A stretch of 64,000 nucleotides of DNA, taken from JBNKHH01 sp050290245. GTDB lineage: Bacteria; Pseudomonadota; Alphaproteobacteria; Rhodobacterales; Rhodobacteraceae. The stretch spans positions 1 to 64,000 of the forward strand of contig JBNKHH010000080.1 in assembly GCA_050290245.1 (NCBI GenBank), read 5' to 3'. The notes beneath the pieces were generated by a model. That model ran no database searches. It saw only the letters and a program-made list of their open reading frames with translations, and was not told the origin of the DNA. The translations under genes and the position numbers were made by a program. Below, piece by piece: positions 51,483-59,894 of the stretch. Position 1 is the first letter of the stretch, and each line of letters opens with the position of its first letter.

Positions 51483-53558
51483 GTGAGCCAGCAGTATAGT
51501 GAAAAGTTGAACGAAGCTCCTTTGGAAATCTCCGGCGTCGATCCGCTCCACGAAGACGACGCTGTTGCACGCAGTGATTACAACATCATCGACCACGTGA
51601 GCCACACAACGGGTATCGCGATTTCGGTTTTTTACCTGGTTGCGGCGCTGGCAACGCTCTACGAGGTGTTTTCTCGCTATGTTATGGACGCACCGACCTA
51701 TTGGGCGTTCGAAACCGTGATGATGCTTTGTGCGGCCGCGTGGATGCTGTCGTCTGGCTATATCACCCTGAAAAAGCGCCATATCGGTATCACGGTCTTC
51801 CATGTCATGGCCAGCCCGCGTCAGCGCTGGTGGCTTGACTTGTTCGCCATGGTGGTAGGGGTTGTCGCGCTTTACATGCTTTTGTCTGATGGCGCCATCC
51901 GCGCCTATGACAGTATCGGGCGGATCGAGAAATCGGGCTCAGCCTTCAACTCTCCGCTGCCGATGATGATGAAGTCCTTGATGGTGACGGGGGCGTTTTT
52001 GTACCTGGCACAATTGACGGTGAACTTGCACCGGCATTTTGCAACACCGATCTTGAAACACGCGGTCAAAGTGTTGGCCGGGTACATGGTGATCTACTTT
52101 GGCGCAGCCCTGCTGGGACACGGGCTGGGCATCGAATGGGCTGACGCGATCTCCGAATTCTTCTCGGGAATTGGCGCGTTTCTCGATCCGTCCAAGGCGC
52201 TGAACATGCGCGCGATGGACCTGGGCACCGTTTCAATCATCATGGTGATCCTGCTGGTTGCCCTGATGATGACAGGGATGCCGCTTGGCATTGTCACCCT
52301 GATCGTTTCGGTCATCATGGCGATCGGGTTCTTTGGTCCTCGTGGACTGTTCCTTGTGTCGTCGAATGCCGTCGGCCTGTTGGAACACTACAGCCTGGTG
52401 GCGGTGCCGTTTTTTGTCCTGATGGCCTCGGTCCTTGAAAGGGCGGGGATTGCCGAGGACTTGTTCGATGCAATGTCCATCTTTGCGGGCAACCTTCGGG
52501 GCGGCGTAGCAGTTCAGACCACGGTCGTTGCGGTGATTCTGGCAGCGATGTCCGGAGTCATGGGCGGAGAGATCGTCATGCTGGGGCTGGTGGCTCTGCC
52601 GCAGATGTTCCGTCTGGGTTACGACCGCAAACTGACCATCGGGCTCATCTGCGCCAGTGGCGCGCTCGCGACGCTGATCCCTCCGTCGATCATCATGATC
52701 GTCTATGGTCTGTCGGCCGAAGTCGGTATCGGCGATCTGTTCATGGCTGGGGCGGCGCCCGGCATCATGCTTGCTGTGTTCTATGCCAGCTACGTGCTGA
52801 TCCGCGTGAACCTGAACCCCAAGCTTGCGCCGACTGCGGCGGAAGTTGCCGAGATCACAGGGCATGATCAAAAGCTGACGAAGGATAGGATGGTCGCGGT
52901 CATCCTTTGTATCATCCTCATCGCTTCGGTGATGGGCTCGATTTACGGTGGGGTCGCCTCGGTGACCGAAGCCGCAGCCGTCGGGTGCATCGGTTCATTT
53001 CTTGTCGCAGCCGTCCGCAACCAGTTCAAATGGAACGTGATCAGCGCGGCTCTGATGGGGTCAATGGCCACGGTGGGCACGATCATCTGGCTTGTGCTCG
53101 GTGCGGTGTCTTTTGTCGGCATTTTCAACTTGGTGGGCGGCGGCGATTTCATGCGATCGCTGTTTCTGGATTTGGGGCTTCCGGCTATTGGCACGGTGTT
53201 GGTTATGATGCTGATCCTCATGGTTCTGGGGACCTTCATGGAGTGGATCGCCATCGTATTCATCACTGTCCCGGTGTTTGCTCCGGTTGTCATGACACTG
53301 GCGCCGGACCTGGGGTTGACCGAGGACCAGGCGAAGATTTGGTTCGGCATCCTGTTCGTGATGAACATCCAGATCTATTTCCTGTCACCGCCTTTCGGAC
53401 CGGCTTGTTTCTGGTTGAAGTCCGTGGCGCCGAAAGACGTGACTCTGCAGGAAATCTTCCTGTCGGTTCTGCCCTTTATCGGCTTGCAGATCGTCGGGCT
53501 GATCCTGGTGATGATGTTTCCGCAGATCGCCTTGTGGCTGCCGGAAGTCCTGAATTGA
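51483..53558 (+). CDS. Fused TRAP transporter permease (DctQM)
   Basis: The 691-residue membrane protein joins a small DctQ-like domain (about 40-200) to a DctM-like domain (about 235-690). It starts at a GTG (51483) behind GGGGGAAAA. Parts typical of DctM are NAVGLLEHYSLVAVPFFVLMASVLERAG, GALATLIPPSIIMIVYGLSAEVGIGDLFMAG and FLSPPFGPACFWLKSVAP near the end. The fused arrangement contrasts with the separate dctQ and dctM of the first TRAP operon. A tiny membrane gene follows 10 bases later. Confidence 0.92.
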   Translation: MSQQYSEKLNEAPLEISGVDPLHEDDAVARSDYNIIDHVSHTTGIAISVFYLVAALATLYEVFSRYVMDAPTYWAFETVMMLCAAAWMLSSGYITLKKRHIGITVFHVMASPRQRWWLDLFAMVVGVVALYMLLSDGAIRAYDSIGRIEKSGSAFNSPLPMMMKSLMVTGAFLYLAQLTVNLHRHFATPILKHAVKVLAGYMVIYFGAALLGHGLGIEWADAISEFFSGIGAFLDPSKALNMRAMDLGTVSIIMVILLVALMMTGMPLGIVTLIVSVIMAIGFFGPRGLFLVSSNAVGLLEHYSLVAVPFFVLMASVLERAGIAEDLFDAMSIFAGNLRGGVAVQTTVVAVILAAMSGVMGGEIVMLGLVALPQMFRLGYDRKLTIGLICASGALATLIPPSIIMIVYGLSAEVGIGDLFMAGAAPGIMLAVFYASYVLIRVNLNPKLAPTAAEVAEITGHDQKLTKDRMVAVILCIILIASVMGSIYGGVASVTEAAAVGCIGSFLVAAVRNQFKWNVISAALMGSMATVGTIIWLVLGAVSFVGIFNLVGGGDFMRSLFLDLGLPAIGTVLVMMLILMVLGTFMEWIAIVFITVPVFAPVVMTLAPDLGLTEDQAKIWFGILFVMNIQIYFLSPPFGPACFWLKSVAPKDVTLQEIFLSVLPFIGLQIVGLILVMMFPQIALWLPEVLN

Positions 53559-53568
53559 GGAGGTTGAC

Positions 53569-53691
53569 ATGATTGGACGCGATAGCCGTGAAGACATGGA
53601 TGCCTATGGGCCCTGGCCCTGGATTGGCGGGGTGGCTCTGGCCGCCCTCTTGATCTGGGTGCTGTTTACTTTCGCAACGCCCATTTCCTGA
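53569..53691 (+). CDS. 40-residue single-helix membrane protein after the TRAP permease
   Basis: Translated directly: a 40-codon frame from the ATG at 53569 to a TGA at 53689-53691. A short polar N-terminus (MIGRDSREDMDAYGPWP) is followed by one hydrophobic segment (about 18-36: WIGGVALAALLIWVLFTF). The strong ribosome site GAGGAGG (53557-53563) overlaps the permease stop. It could be a small accessory subunit of the transporter. I do not recognise the sequence. Confidence 0.65.
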   Translation: MIGRDSREDMDAYGPWPWIGGVALAALLIWVLFTFATPIS

Positions 53692-53699
53692 ATCGTGGC

Positions 53700-54527
53700 T
53701 CAGAGCGCCCAGATGCGCCTTGCGTTGGAGCGGTAGAGCTTTTCGCGTTCATCCGCTGAGGCGCTGGCCATGAGTGCGTGGGTCGTGGCGACCCAGGTTT
53801 CCAGCGAGGCGTTCAGTGTGCAGACGGGGCTGTCCGAGCCCCAGACCACGCGGTCCCACCCGAAATTTTCGATGATGTGCCCAACGTAGGGTCTGAGTGT
53901 TTTCAGGGTCCACTCAGGCGCCGCATAGGCGGTAATGCCGGAGATCTTGGCGTTTACATGGGGGCGTTTGGCGAGTTCGGCGATCGAGGCCGCCCAAGAG
54001 GCGAAGCCATCGCCCGCAATATCGGGGACGCCGCAGTGGTCAAGGACGAAGGTCGTGGATTCGCAAGCGTCGGCAAGGTCGCAGGCCAGCGGCAGTTGGC
54101 GCGCAAGCATGCAGATGTCGAAGGGCAGGCCGGCTGCGCCAATGGCCGCGACGTTCTCGCGGAAGACGGTCGTTTGCGACACCTCGTCGGGCACCACATG
54201 CAAGACACGGCGGATGCCCTTCACCACCGAACGGTCGAGAGAGTCGAGGAAAGCCGGGAAGTCCTTGTCTTCGGGGCGGGCCGATGAGATCGCGCCAAGC
54301 ATCAAGGGACCTTCCGCCATGATCTCCGCCACGAATTCACTTTCGGCCCCGATATCGTCGGGTGCGACGTCGACTTCCATGTGCAGGCAGCCTTCGATTC
54401 CCAGGCGGTCAGCCATGGTCGCGTAATTCTCGAATTTCCAGTCCCGGTTCAGCTGCGGCACATCTGACAGCCAAGGGTAGGACAGGCGGCTTCTGTCCAC
54501 CAGGTGCAGGTGTGTGTCGATGATCAT
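53700..54527 (-). CDS. Amidohydrolase-family lactonase (L-fuconolactonase type)
   Basis: The 275-residue TIM-barrel hydrolase starts at 54527 (MIIDTHLHL), with GGGAGA 8 bases upstream. Metal-site residues are H6 and H8 in DTHLHL, the His in FVLDHCGVP (about 165-173) and the Asp in VVWGSDSPVC. This is COG3618, whose sugar members open L-fucono- or L-rhamnono-1,5-lactones. It diverges from the mutarotase operon and shares a regulatory region with it. The same type of gene occurs in the Campylobacter and Xanthomonas L-fucose loci. Exact lactone specificity cannot be read. Confidence 0.8.
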   Translation of the reverse strand: MIIDTHLHLVDRSRLSYPWLSDVPQLNRDWKFENYATMADRLGIEGCLHMEVDVAPDDIGAESEFVAEIMAEGPLMLGAISSARPEDKDFPAFLDSLDRSVVKGIRRVLHVVPDEVSQTTVFRENVAAIGAAGLPFDICMLARQLPLACDLADACESTTFVLDHCGVPDIAGDGFASWAASIAELAKRPHVNAKISGITAYAAPEWTLKTLRPYVGHIIENFGWDRVVWGSDSPVCTLNASLETWVATTHALMASASADEREKLYRSNARRIWAL

Positions 54528-54570
54528 GTCCATTCTCCCGGTCCTCTGATCGGCGCGTTTTCAGTCGACC

Positions 54571-54610
54571 TTGACTTGGTTGTGAAGTCAAGTTTAGATA
54601 TAAAAGATAC
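54571..54610. promoter_or_regulatory. Divergent promoter region with TTGACTT repeat and TTTAGATATAAA box
   Basis: TTGACTT (54571-54577) and AAGTCAA (54585-54591) form an inverted repeat with a 7-base spacer. The first arm could serve as a -35 element. TTTAGATATAAA (54593-54604) follows at -10 distance. The same 12 bases, inverted, occur at 62229-62240 beside the IclR gene, suggesting a shared promoter/operator element for the sugar-acid operons. Confidence 0.5.
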
Positions 54611-54715
54611 CTCCGAATATAAAATGTGTGCGGGAAGGCCGTGAAAAGCACTGGGAGCGGGTGCGCCACAAGAACCGCCCGCGTACCGGAAACGACCATC
54701 TAGGGAGGATAATTC

Positions 54716-54806
54716 ATGAAAAAAATCCAAGTACGGTGTTTTGGCGCTGGCTGTTCTTTTCGGGCTGGCCGGCAGCGCCCTGGCTGGAATACATCCCGCA
54801 GCTTGA
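54716..54806 (+). pseudogene. Frameshifted signal-peptide remnant of a lost binding-protein gene
   Basis: After an excellent ribosome site (GGGAGGATAATTC) the ATG at 54716 is followed by seven As. With one A fewer, the frame would read MKKSKYGVLALAVLFGLAGS, then ALAGIHPAA and a stop at 54804-54806. This is a clean signal peptide with an ALA cleavage site. As it stands, the ATG frame runs into unrelated codons. The body of a periplasmic protein is absent, and the next 140 bases contain no domain. I interpret it as the 5' scar of a deleted transporter binding-protein gene at the head of the operon. Confidence 0.55.
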
Positions 54807-54948
54807 CGATATTACCGCGCCGATGGCCCGCGCGGGCGGTCATGCTTTGGCACCACATGCGCCGGGACTTGGTATAGATTGGGGCATGGAAAAGATCGTT
54901 GCGCTGGCGGGAGACGGTGCCGGGATCGGGGCGTGGGAGGAATAAGTG

Positions 54949-55254
54949 ATGGCTGGGGTGCAGCGGCATGGCCAAATGATCGGGATCGGGGCCGGGGCGA
55001 TTGCGGAATACAAACGCGCCCATGCCGACGTGTGGCCGGAGGTTCTCGAGATGATCTCGGCCTGCAATATCCGCAACTTTTCCATCTACCTGCGCGAGCC
55101 CGAGAACCTGCATTTCGCCCACTTCGAATACGTTGGTACGGATTTCGAGGCCGATATGGCCAAGATGGCAGCCGACCCCGCGACTCAGGGCTGGTGGAAG
55201 GTCTGCATGCCTATGCAACGGCCTTTGGAGTCCCGTGCCGAGGGCGAGTGGTAG
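54949..55254 (+). CDS. L-rhamnose mutarotase-like (RhaM/RhaU, DUF718) protein
   Basis: The 101-residue protein has the RhaM pattern: EYKRAHADVWPEVL (residues 20-33) with Y21 and H25, then IRNFSIYLREPENLHFAHFEY and the double tryptophan in QGWWKVC, which form the active site of RhaM. It converts the alpha and beta anomers of L-rhamnose or a related 6-deoxysugar such as L-fucose. The ATG at 54949 has GGAGG nine bases upstream. It is the first intact gene of the operon; a similar gene occurs in the Campylobacter jejuni L-fucose locus. Confidence 0.85.
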   Translation: MAGVQRHGQMIGIGAGAIAEYKRAHADVWPEVLEMISACNIRNFSIYLREPENLHFAHFEYVGTDFEADMAKMAADPATQGWWKVCMPMQRPLESRAEGEW

Positions 55255-55279
55255 GCCGAGTTGGAGGAGGTATTTCATC

Positions 55280-56344
55280 ATGATTGATGTTGGTGAGTTA
55301 AAGCAGGCGATTGACCTGCCCGACACCCTGACCCCGGTGGTGATCTTTGGCGCCGGCTCCATCGTCAGCGACGCGCATCTGCCAGCGTACAAGGCGATTG
55401 GTGTGCCGGTCGCCGGTATTTTTGATCCCGACATGGACAAGGCCGGAGAGCTGGCAGCCGAATGGGGGACGCAGGCCTTTGCAACACCAGCGGAAGCCAC
55501 GGCGGATCCGTCCGTCATCTATGACCTTGCCGTGCCGCCTGCCGCCATTCCGGGCATCCTGCGCGGCCTGCCCGATGGGGCGATCGTGCTGATTCAGAAG
55601 CCGCTTGGTTCGGACCTGGCGGAGGCCGACGCAATCCTGAAAATCTGCCGCGAAAAGGACCTTAAGGCCGCGGTGAATTTCCAGCTCCGCTATGCGCCGC
55701 ATGCGCTCGCCATGAAGGACGCCATTGCCAGCGGTATCCTGGGCGATGTCGTCGACTTCGATATCTGGATCGCCATCGACACGCCCTGGCATCACTGGGA
55801 GTTCCTGGCAAACCTGCCGCGCGTCGAGATCCTGCTGCATTCGATCCATTACCTGGACCTGATCCGCGAGGTGCTGGGCGACCCTTCGGGCATCCACGCC
55901 AGAACAATGGGGCATCCGTCCTCGACGATCTCGAACACTCGCACCTCTATGATGCTGGATTACGGTGACCAGGTGCGCTGCAACCTGTCGATCAACCACA
56001 CGCACACTTTCGGGCGCCGGTTCCAGGCCTGTGAGTTTCGCATCTGCGGCACAAAGGGGGCGGCCTACATGAAGCTGGGGGCCAACATCGACTATCCGCG
56101 CGGCGAGGCCGATGCTCTGGCGATCAATGCGGGCGATGGCTGGCAGGATGTGCCCCTGCGTGGCAATTGGTTTACCGAAGGATTCGAGGGCCGGTTTGCA
56201 CAGGTGCAACGCTATGCCGCCGGTCTGGATGACCTGCTGGCTGGGTCGGTCGAGGACGCCTGGCACACGATGGCGCTAGTCGAGGCGGCCTATGAAAGCG
56301 CGTCCAAACCCATGCACCCGATCAAGGAGAGCCCGGATGCTTGA
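55280..56344 (+). CDS. Gfo/Idh/MocA-family oxidoreductase
   Basis: The 354-residue NAD(P)-dependent oxidoreductase starts at 55280 behind TTGGAGGAGG. The N-terminal Rossmann fold has IFGAGSIVSDAHLPAY (about 24-40). The catalytic lysine motif reads IQKPLGSD, with Gln where EKP is usual. The C-terminal alpha/beta domain includes VEILLHSIHYLDLIREVLG. It may be the sugar 1-dehydrogenase of the pathway (oxidising L-fucose or L-rhamnose to the lactone). Its last 8 bases overlap the maoC gene. Confidence 0.83.
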   Translation: MIDVGELKQAIDLPDTLTPVVIFGAGSIVSDAHLPAYKAIGVPVAGIFDPDMDKAGELAAEWGTQAFATPAEATADPSVIYDLAVPPAAIPGILRGLPDGAIVLIQKPLGSDLAEADAILKICREKDLKAAVNFQLRYAPHALAMKDAIASGILGDVVDFDIWIAIDTPWHHWEFLANLPRVEILLHSIHYLDLIREVLGDPSGIHARTMGHPSSTISNTRTSMMLDYGDQVRCNLSINHTHTFGRRFQACEFRICGTKGAAYMKLGANIDYPRGEADALAINAGDGWQDVPLRGNWFTEGFEGRFAQVQRYAAGLDDLLAGSVEDAWHTMALVEAAYESASKPMHPIKESPDA

Positions 56345-56783
56345 ACAGATCAAATACTATGAGGACTACGAGATCGGAGATGGGCGCGAGACCATCGGAC
56401 GAACCATCACCGAGACGGATTTCGTGGTCCATGCGGGCCATTCGGGTGACTTCTTTCCGCACCATCTTGACGCCGAATTCTGCAAGACCCTGCCTTTCGG
56501 TCAGCGCATCGCACATGGCACCATGGTGTTCACCATCGGTGTCGGCCTGACAGCAACAATCATCAACCCTGTCGCGTTTTCCTATGGCTATGACCGTATG
56601 CGGTTCATCAAACCGGTGTTCATCAATGACACGATCCGGTCCAAGGTCGAGATCATCGGCAAGGAGATCATGGAAAAGCGGCCCGGCTATGGGCGGGTGA
56701 CCGAGCGTTTGACTGTTCTGAACCAGAACGACGAAGTGACACTGGTGGCCGACCACATCTATATGGTTGAAATGAAAAAATGA
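56337..56783 (+). CDS. MaoC-like dehydratase/hydratase
   Basis: The 148-residue hot-dog-fold protein has the hydratase-2 block GHSGDFFPHHLDAEFCKTLPFGQRIAHGTM (about 35-64). The catalytic Asp and His are present, but the usual Asn of GDxNPxH is Phe. MaoC proteins add or remove water at CoA thioesters. It overlaps the Gfo/Idh and UxaA-like genes, so it is part of the operon, although no CoA intermediate is expected in the non-phosphorylative sugar pathway. The CoA-transferase gene nearby may be its partner. Confidence 0.82.
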   Translation: MLEQIKYYEDYEIGDGRETIGRTITETDFVVHAGHSGDFFPHHLDAEFCKTLPFGQRIAHGTMVFTIGVGLTATIINPVAFSYGYDRMRFIKPVFINDTIRSKVEIIGKEIMEKRPGYGRVTERLTVLNQNDEVTLVADHIYMVEMKK

Positions 56784-57091
56784 GCTATTTCATAGCTTTG
56801 CATGGCGATGATAATGTGCTTGTCGCGCGTACGACGGCGCGGGCGGGCGAACCGGTGGAGGTCGAGGGCGGCATAGTCGAGTTGGCGCGGGATATTCCGC
56901 TGGCACACAAGATCGCACGACGTCCGATCAGCAAAGGCGAGGTGATCCTGAAATACGGGATGCCTATAGGCATCGCGACCGAGGCCATCGCGGCAGGGGC
57001 CCACGTGCATGTCCACAACATCCGTTCCGGCTATACGCCGACGCACAGTCTGCAGGACGCCGATGGCCTCGGCGCGTCAGTGTCGCAATGA
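56780..57091 (+). CDS. UxaA-type dehydratase, N-terminal SAF-domain subunit
   Basis: The 103-residue protein is a stand-alone SAF domain corresponding to the N-terminus of altronate dehydratase UxaA: PLAHKIARRPISKGEVILKYGMPIGIAT and GAHVHVHNIRS are the typical stretches. It overlaps the large-subunit gene by 4 bases (ATGA). In the Campylobacter jejuni L-fucose locus the same two-gene split (Cj0483/Cj0482) is reported. Confidence 0.87.
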   Translation: MSYFIALHGDDNVLVARTTARAGEPVEVEGGIVELARDIPLAHKIARRPISKGEVILKYGMPIGIATEAIAAGAHVHVHNIRSGYTPTHSLQDADGLGASVSQ

Positions 57092-58275
57092 GGGGCTATC
57101 CGCGTGCAGACGGGCGCAAGGGCATCCGCAACACGGTCGTGGTCGCATATCTGGTCGAATGCGCGCATTTTGTTGCCCGTCGGATCGTCGAGGGCTTTCC
57201 AGACGCGGATGTGCAGTTGATCGGATTTCCGGGGTGTTATCCCAACGAATACGCGGCCCGGATGATGGAGCGGTTATGCACGCATCCCAATGTCGGTGCT
57301 GTGCTGTTTGTCTCGCTCGGGTGCGAGAGTTTCGACAAGGTTCGCGTCTCGGATGCCGTGGCCGCGTCGGGGCGTCCGGTCAAGACGCTGGTGATCCAGA
57401 AGGCAGGCGGAACCCGGGCGACCGTTGAGGCCGGGCGTGACTGGGTGCGTGACGCGTTCCGGCAGGTTGCGATGATTGCGCCCGTGCCGATGGAGGTGTC
57501 GGAGCTGGTCATAGGCACTATCTGCGGCGGCTCGGACGGCACTTCGGGCATCTCGGGCAACCCGGCGGCGGGGCGTGCGTTCGACTTGCTTGTCGAGGGC
57601 GGTGCTGCCTGCATTTTCGAAGAAACGGGCGAGTTGATCGGCTGCCAACAGATCATGGCAGAGCGCGCTGAGACGCAGGGGTTGGCCGCCGAATTGGTCG
57701 CAGCGGTCGAGAAGGCAGAGCGTTACTATGCGACCTTGGGCTACGGGTCGTTCGCGGCGGGCAATGCGGCGGGCGGGCTGTCGACGATCGAGGAGAAATC
57801 TCTCGGGGCCTATGTAAAGTCGGGCAAGAGCCGGATCGCCGGGTTGCTGAAGCCTGGCGATATTCCCCCAAAGGGCGGTTTGTACCTGATGGACGTTGTT
57901 CCGGATGGCGAAGTGCGCTTTGGGTTCCCCAACATTTCGGACAACGCAGAGATCGTCGAGATGATCGCTTCGGGCGCTCATCTTACGCTTTTCGTCACCG
58001 GGCGCGGCTCGGTCGTGGGATCGGCGATTTCGCCGGTGATCAAGATTTGCGCCAACCCCGAAACCTATCGCGCGCTGTCGGAAGACATGGATGTGAATGC
58101 CGGCGATATCATCGAGGGAAATCGCTCGATCGACGAAATTGGTCAGGAAATTTACAACCTAGTTCTTGCGGTCAGCGACGGAGAGCCTACAAAGTCTGAG
58201 GCGCTTGGCCATCGCGAATTCATTCTGACTTACAAGAGTTTTGAACCGCTGGGGCCGGCCTGCCTGCCCGCGTGA
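57088..58275 (+). CDS. UxaA-type dehydratase, large catalytic subunit (probable L-fuconate/L-rhamnonate dehydratase)
   Basis: The 395-residue UxaA C-terminal protein removes water from a sugar acid to give the 2-keto-3-deoxy acid, using an iron centre in the family. Typical blocks are GYPRADGRKGIRNTVVVAY at the start, GFPGCYPNEYAARMMERLCTHPNVG, the motif ICGGSDGTSGISGNPAAG (about 148-165) and FVTGRGSVVGSAISPVIKICANPETY. The preceding small gene supplies the SAF domain. The following SDR and FAH-family genes make an L-fuconate-type substrate most likely; altronate or galactarate use is less likely here. Confidence 0.86.
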   Translation: MRGYPRADGRKGIRNTVVVAYLVECAHFVARRIVEGFPDADVQLIGFPGCYPNEYAARMMERLCTHPNVGAVLFVSLGCESFDKVRVSDAVAASGRPVKTLVIQKAGGTRATVEAGRDWVRDAFRQVAMIAPVPMEVSELVIGTICGGSDGTSGISGNPAAGRAFDLLVEGGAACIFEETGELIGCQQIMAERAETQGLAAELVAAVEKAERYYATLGYGSFAAGNAAGGLSTIEEKSLGAYVKSGKSRIAGLLKPGDIPPKGGLYLMDVVPDGEVRFGFPNISDNAEIVEMIASGAHLTLFVTGRGSVVGSAISPVIKICANPETYRALSEDMDVNAGDIIEGNRSIDEIGQEIYNLVLAVSDGEPTKSEALGHREFILTYKSFEPLGPACLPA

Positions 58276-58286
58276 TAGGAGAACAC

Positions 58287-59033
58287 ATGAACCTTGAACA
58301 ACGACTAAGCGGCAAACGTGCCGTGGTGACCGCCGCGGGGCAGGGCATTGGTCGGGCGTCGGCCGAACGTCTGGCCGCCGAAGGGGCCGAAGTCATCGCC
58401 ACCGACATCAACGACGCAGCACTTGCTGAATTTGCCGAGGTGCCGGGCATCACTGCCAGGAAGCTGAACGTTCTGGATGGCGAAGCCATCACCGCCTTTG
58501 CCACCGAGATTGGCACGATCAACATTCTCTTCAACTGCGCTGGCGTCGTGCATAACGGTACGATTCTCGAGGCCAGTGAGGACGAATGGACCTTTGCGTT
58601 CGAACTGAACGCGCGTGCCCAGTTCCGCATGATCCGCGCTTTCCTGCCGGGGATGCTGGATGCCGGGGGCGGGTCGATCATCAACATGTCGTCGGTCGCT
58701 GGTCCCGTGACAGGTCCGCCGAACCGCTGCATCTATTCGGCGTCCAAGGCGGCCGTTGCCGGGCTGACACGCAGCGTCGCGGCGGACTACGTTACTATGG
58801 GTATTCGCTGCAATTCGATCTGTCCGGGGACGGTCGACAGCCCCTCGCTGCATCAGCGTTTGCGCGACACGGGTGATTACGAGGGCGCGCTGGCCGCCTT
58901 CATCGGTCGCCAGCCGATGGGACGCATCGGCAAGCCCGAAGAGATTGCCGCGCTGGTTGCATATCTGGCCTCGGACGATTCCAGCTTCACCACCGGGCAG
59001 GAACACATCATTGACGGTGGCTGGTCCACCTAA
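58287..59033 (+). CDS. SDR-family dehydrogenase, probable 2-keto-3-deoxy-L-fuconate dehydrogenase type
   Basis: The 248-residue classical SDR has the NAD motif TAAGQGIGRA (about 15-24), NCAG in LFNCAGVVHNG (about 78-88), catalytic Ser (NMSSVAG), YSASK (Y and K) and ICPGTVDSPSLHQRL. The whole pattern matches what I recall of 2-keto-3-deoxy-L-fuconate (or L-rhamnonate) 4-dehydrogenases (BDH2-like). GGAGAAC precedes the ATG at 58287. It would oxidise the C4 hydroxyl of the keto-deoxy acid so that the next enzyme can cleave the diketo product. Confidence 0.82.
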   Translation: MNLEQRLSGKRAVVTAAGQGIGRASAERLAAEGAEVIATDINDAALAEFAEVPGITARKLNVLDGEAITAFATEIGTINILFNCAGVVHNGTILEASEDEWTFAFELNARAQFRMIRAFLPGMLDAGGGSIINMSSVAGPVTGPPNRCIYSASKAAVAGLTRSVAADYVTMGIRCNSICPGTVDSPSLHQRLRDTGDYEGALAAFIGRQPMGRIGKPEEIAALVAYLASDDSSFTTGQEHIIDGGWST

Positions 59034-59047
59034 GCGAAGGAAAAGAC

Positions 59048-59887
59048 ATGAAACTTGCACGATACGGAGAGCGCGGAGCCGAAAAGCCGGCCCTGGTGGA
59101 CAGCGAGGGGCGGCTGCGCGACCTCTCGGGGCATGTTGCCGATATCAATGGCTCTGTTCTGACCGATCTGGAGCCGCTGAAGGCGATCGACCCAGAAAGC
59201 CTGCCCCTGGTCGAGGACAGCCCTCGTATGGGAGCCTGCGTCAGCGGTGTTGGCAAGTTTATCTGCATTGGCCTTAACTATGCTGACCATGCCGAAGAAA
59301 GCGGCCTGGCCGTGCCATCCGAGCCGGTGGTCTTCGCGAAGTACACCTCGGCCATCTGCGGTCCGAACGATCCGATCATTATTCCGCGCGGCTCGGTCAA
59401 GACGGACTGGGAAGTGGAACTGGGCATCGTTATCGGCAAGGCGGGCAAATACATCGACGAGGCCACCGCAATGGACCACATCGCCGGCTTCTGCACGATC
59501 AACGATGTATCCGAGCGCGAGTACCAGATTGAACGCGAGGGTCAGTGGTCCAAGGGCAAGTCGTCGGACAACTTTGGCCCCATCGGACCTTGGCTGGTGA
59601 CCCCGGACGAGGTCGGAGATTTTGACGACCTGGGCATGTGGCTGGACGTGAATGGCAAGAGAATGCAGGACGGATCGACGTCGACCATGGTATTCCGAGT
59701 GCCCTATCTCGTGTCCTACCTATCTCAGTTCTTCACTCTGCACCCGGGCGATGTGATATCGACCGGCACGCCTCCGGGCGTGGGCCTGGGAATGAAACCT
59801 CCCACCTACCTGAAGGCCGGGGATGTCGTCGAGCTTGGCATCGACAAGCTGGGCTCGCAGCGCCAGGTCTGCATCGACGACGATTGA
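59048..59887 (+). CDS. FAH-family hydrolase (2,4-diketo-3-deoxy-L-fuconate hydrolase type)
   Basis: The 279-residue fumarylacetoacetate-hydrolase-family enzyme has the metal-binding core KFICIGLNYADHAEE, WEVELGIVIGKAGKY (acidic pair) and CTINDVSEREYQIEREGQW. The C-terminal loop GDVISTGTPPGVGLGMKPP is standard. In sugar pathways these enzymes hydrolyse 2,4-diketo-3-deoxy-L-fuconate or -rhamnonate to pyruvate and L-lactate. It is the last gene of the plus-strand operon; the CoA-transferase gene is convergent only 7 bases away. Confidence 0.86.
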   Translation: MKLARYGERGAEKPALVDSEGRLRDLSGHVADINGSVLTDLEPLKAIDPESLPLVEDSPRMGACVSGVGKFICIGLNYADHAEESGLAVPSEPVVFAKYTSAICGPNDPIIIPRGSVKTDWEVELGIVIGKAGKYIDEATAMDHIAGFCTINDVSEREYQIEREGQWSKGKSSDNFGPIGPWLVTPDEVGDFDDLGMWLDVNGKRMQDGSTSTMVFRVPYLVSYLSQFFTLHPGDVISTGTPPGVGLGMKPPTYLKAGDVVELGIDKLGSQRQVCIDDD

Positions 59888-59894
59888 ACGGAGG

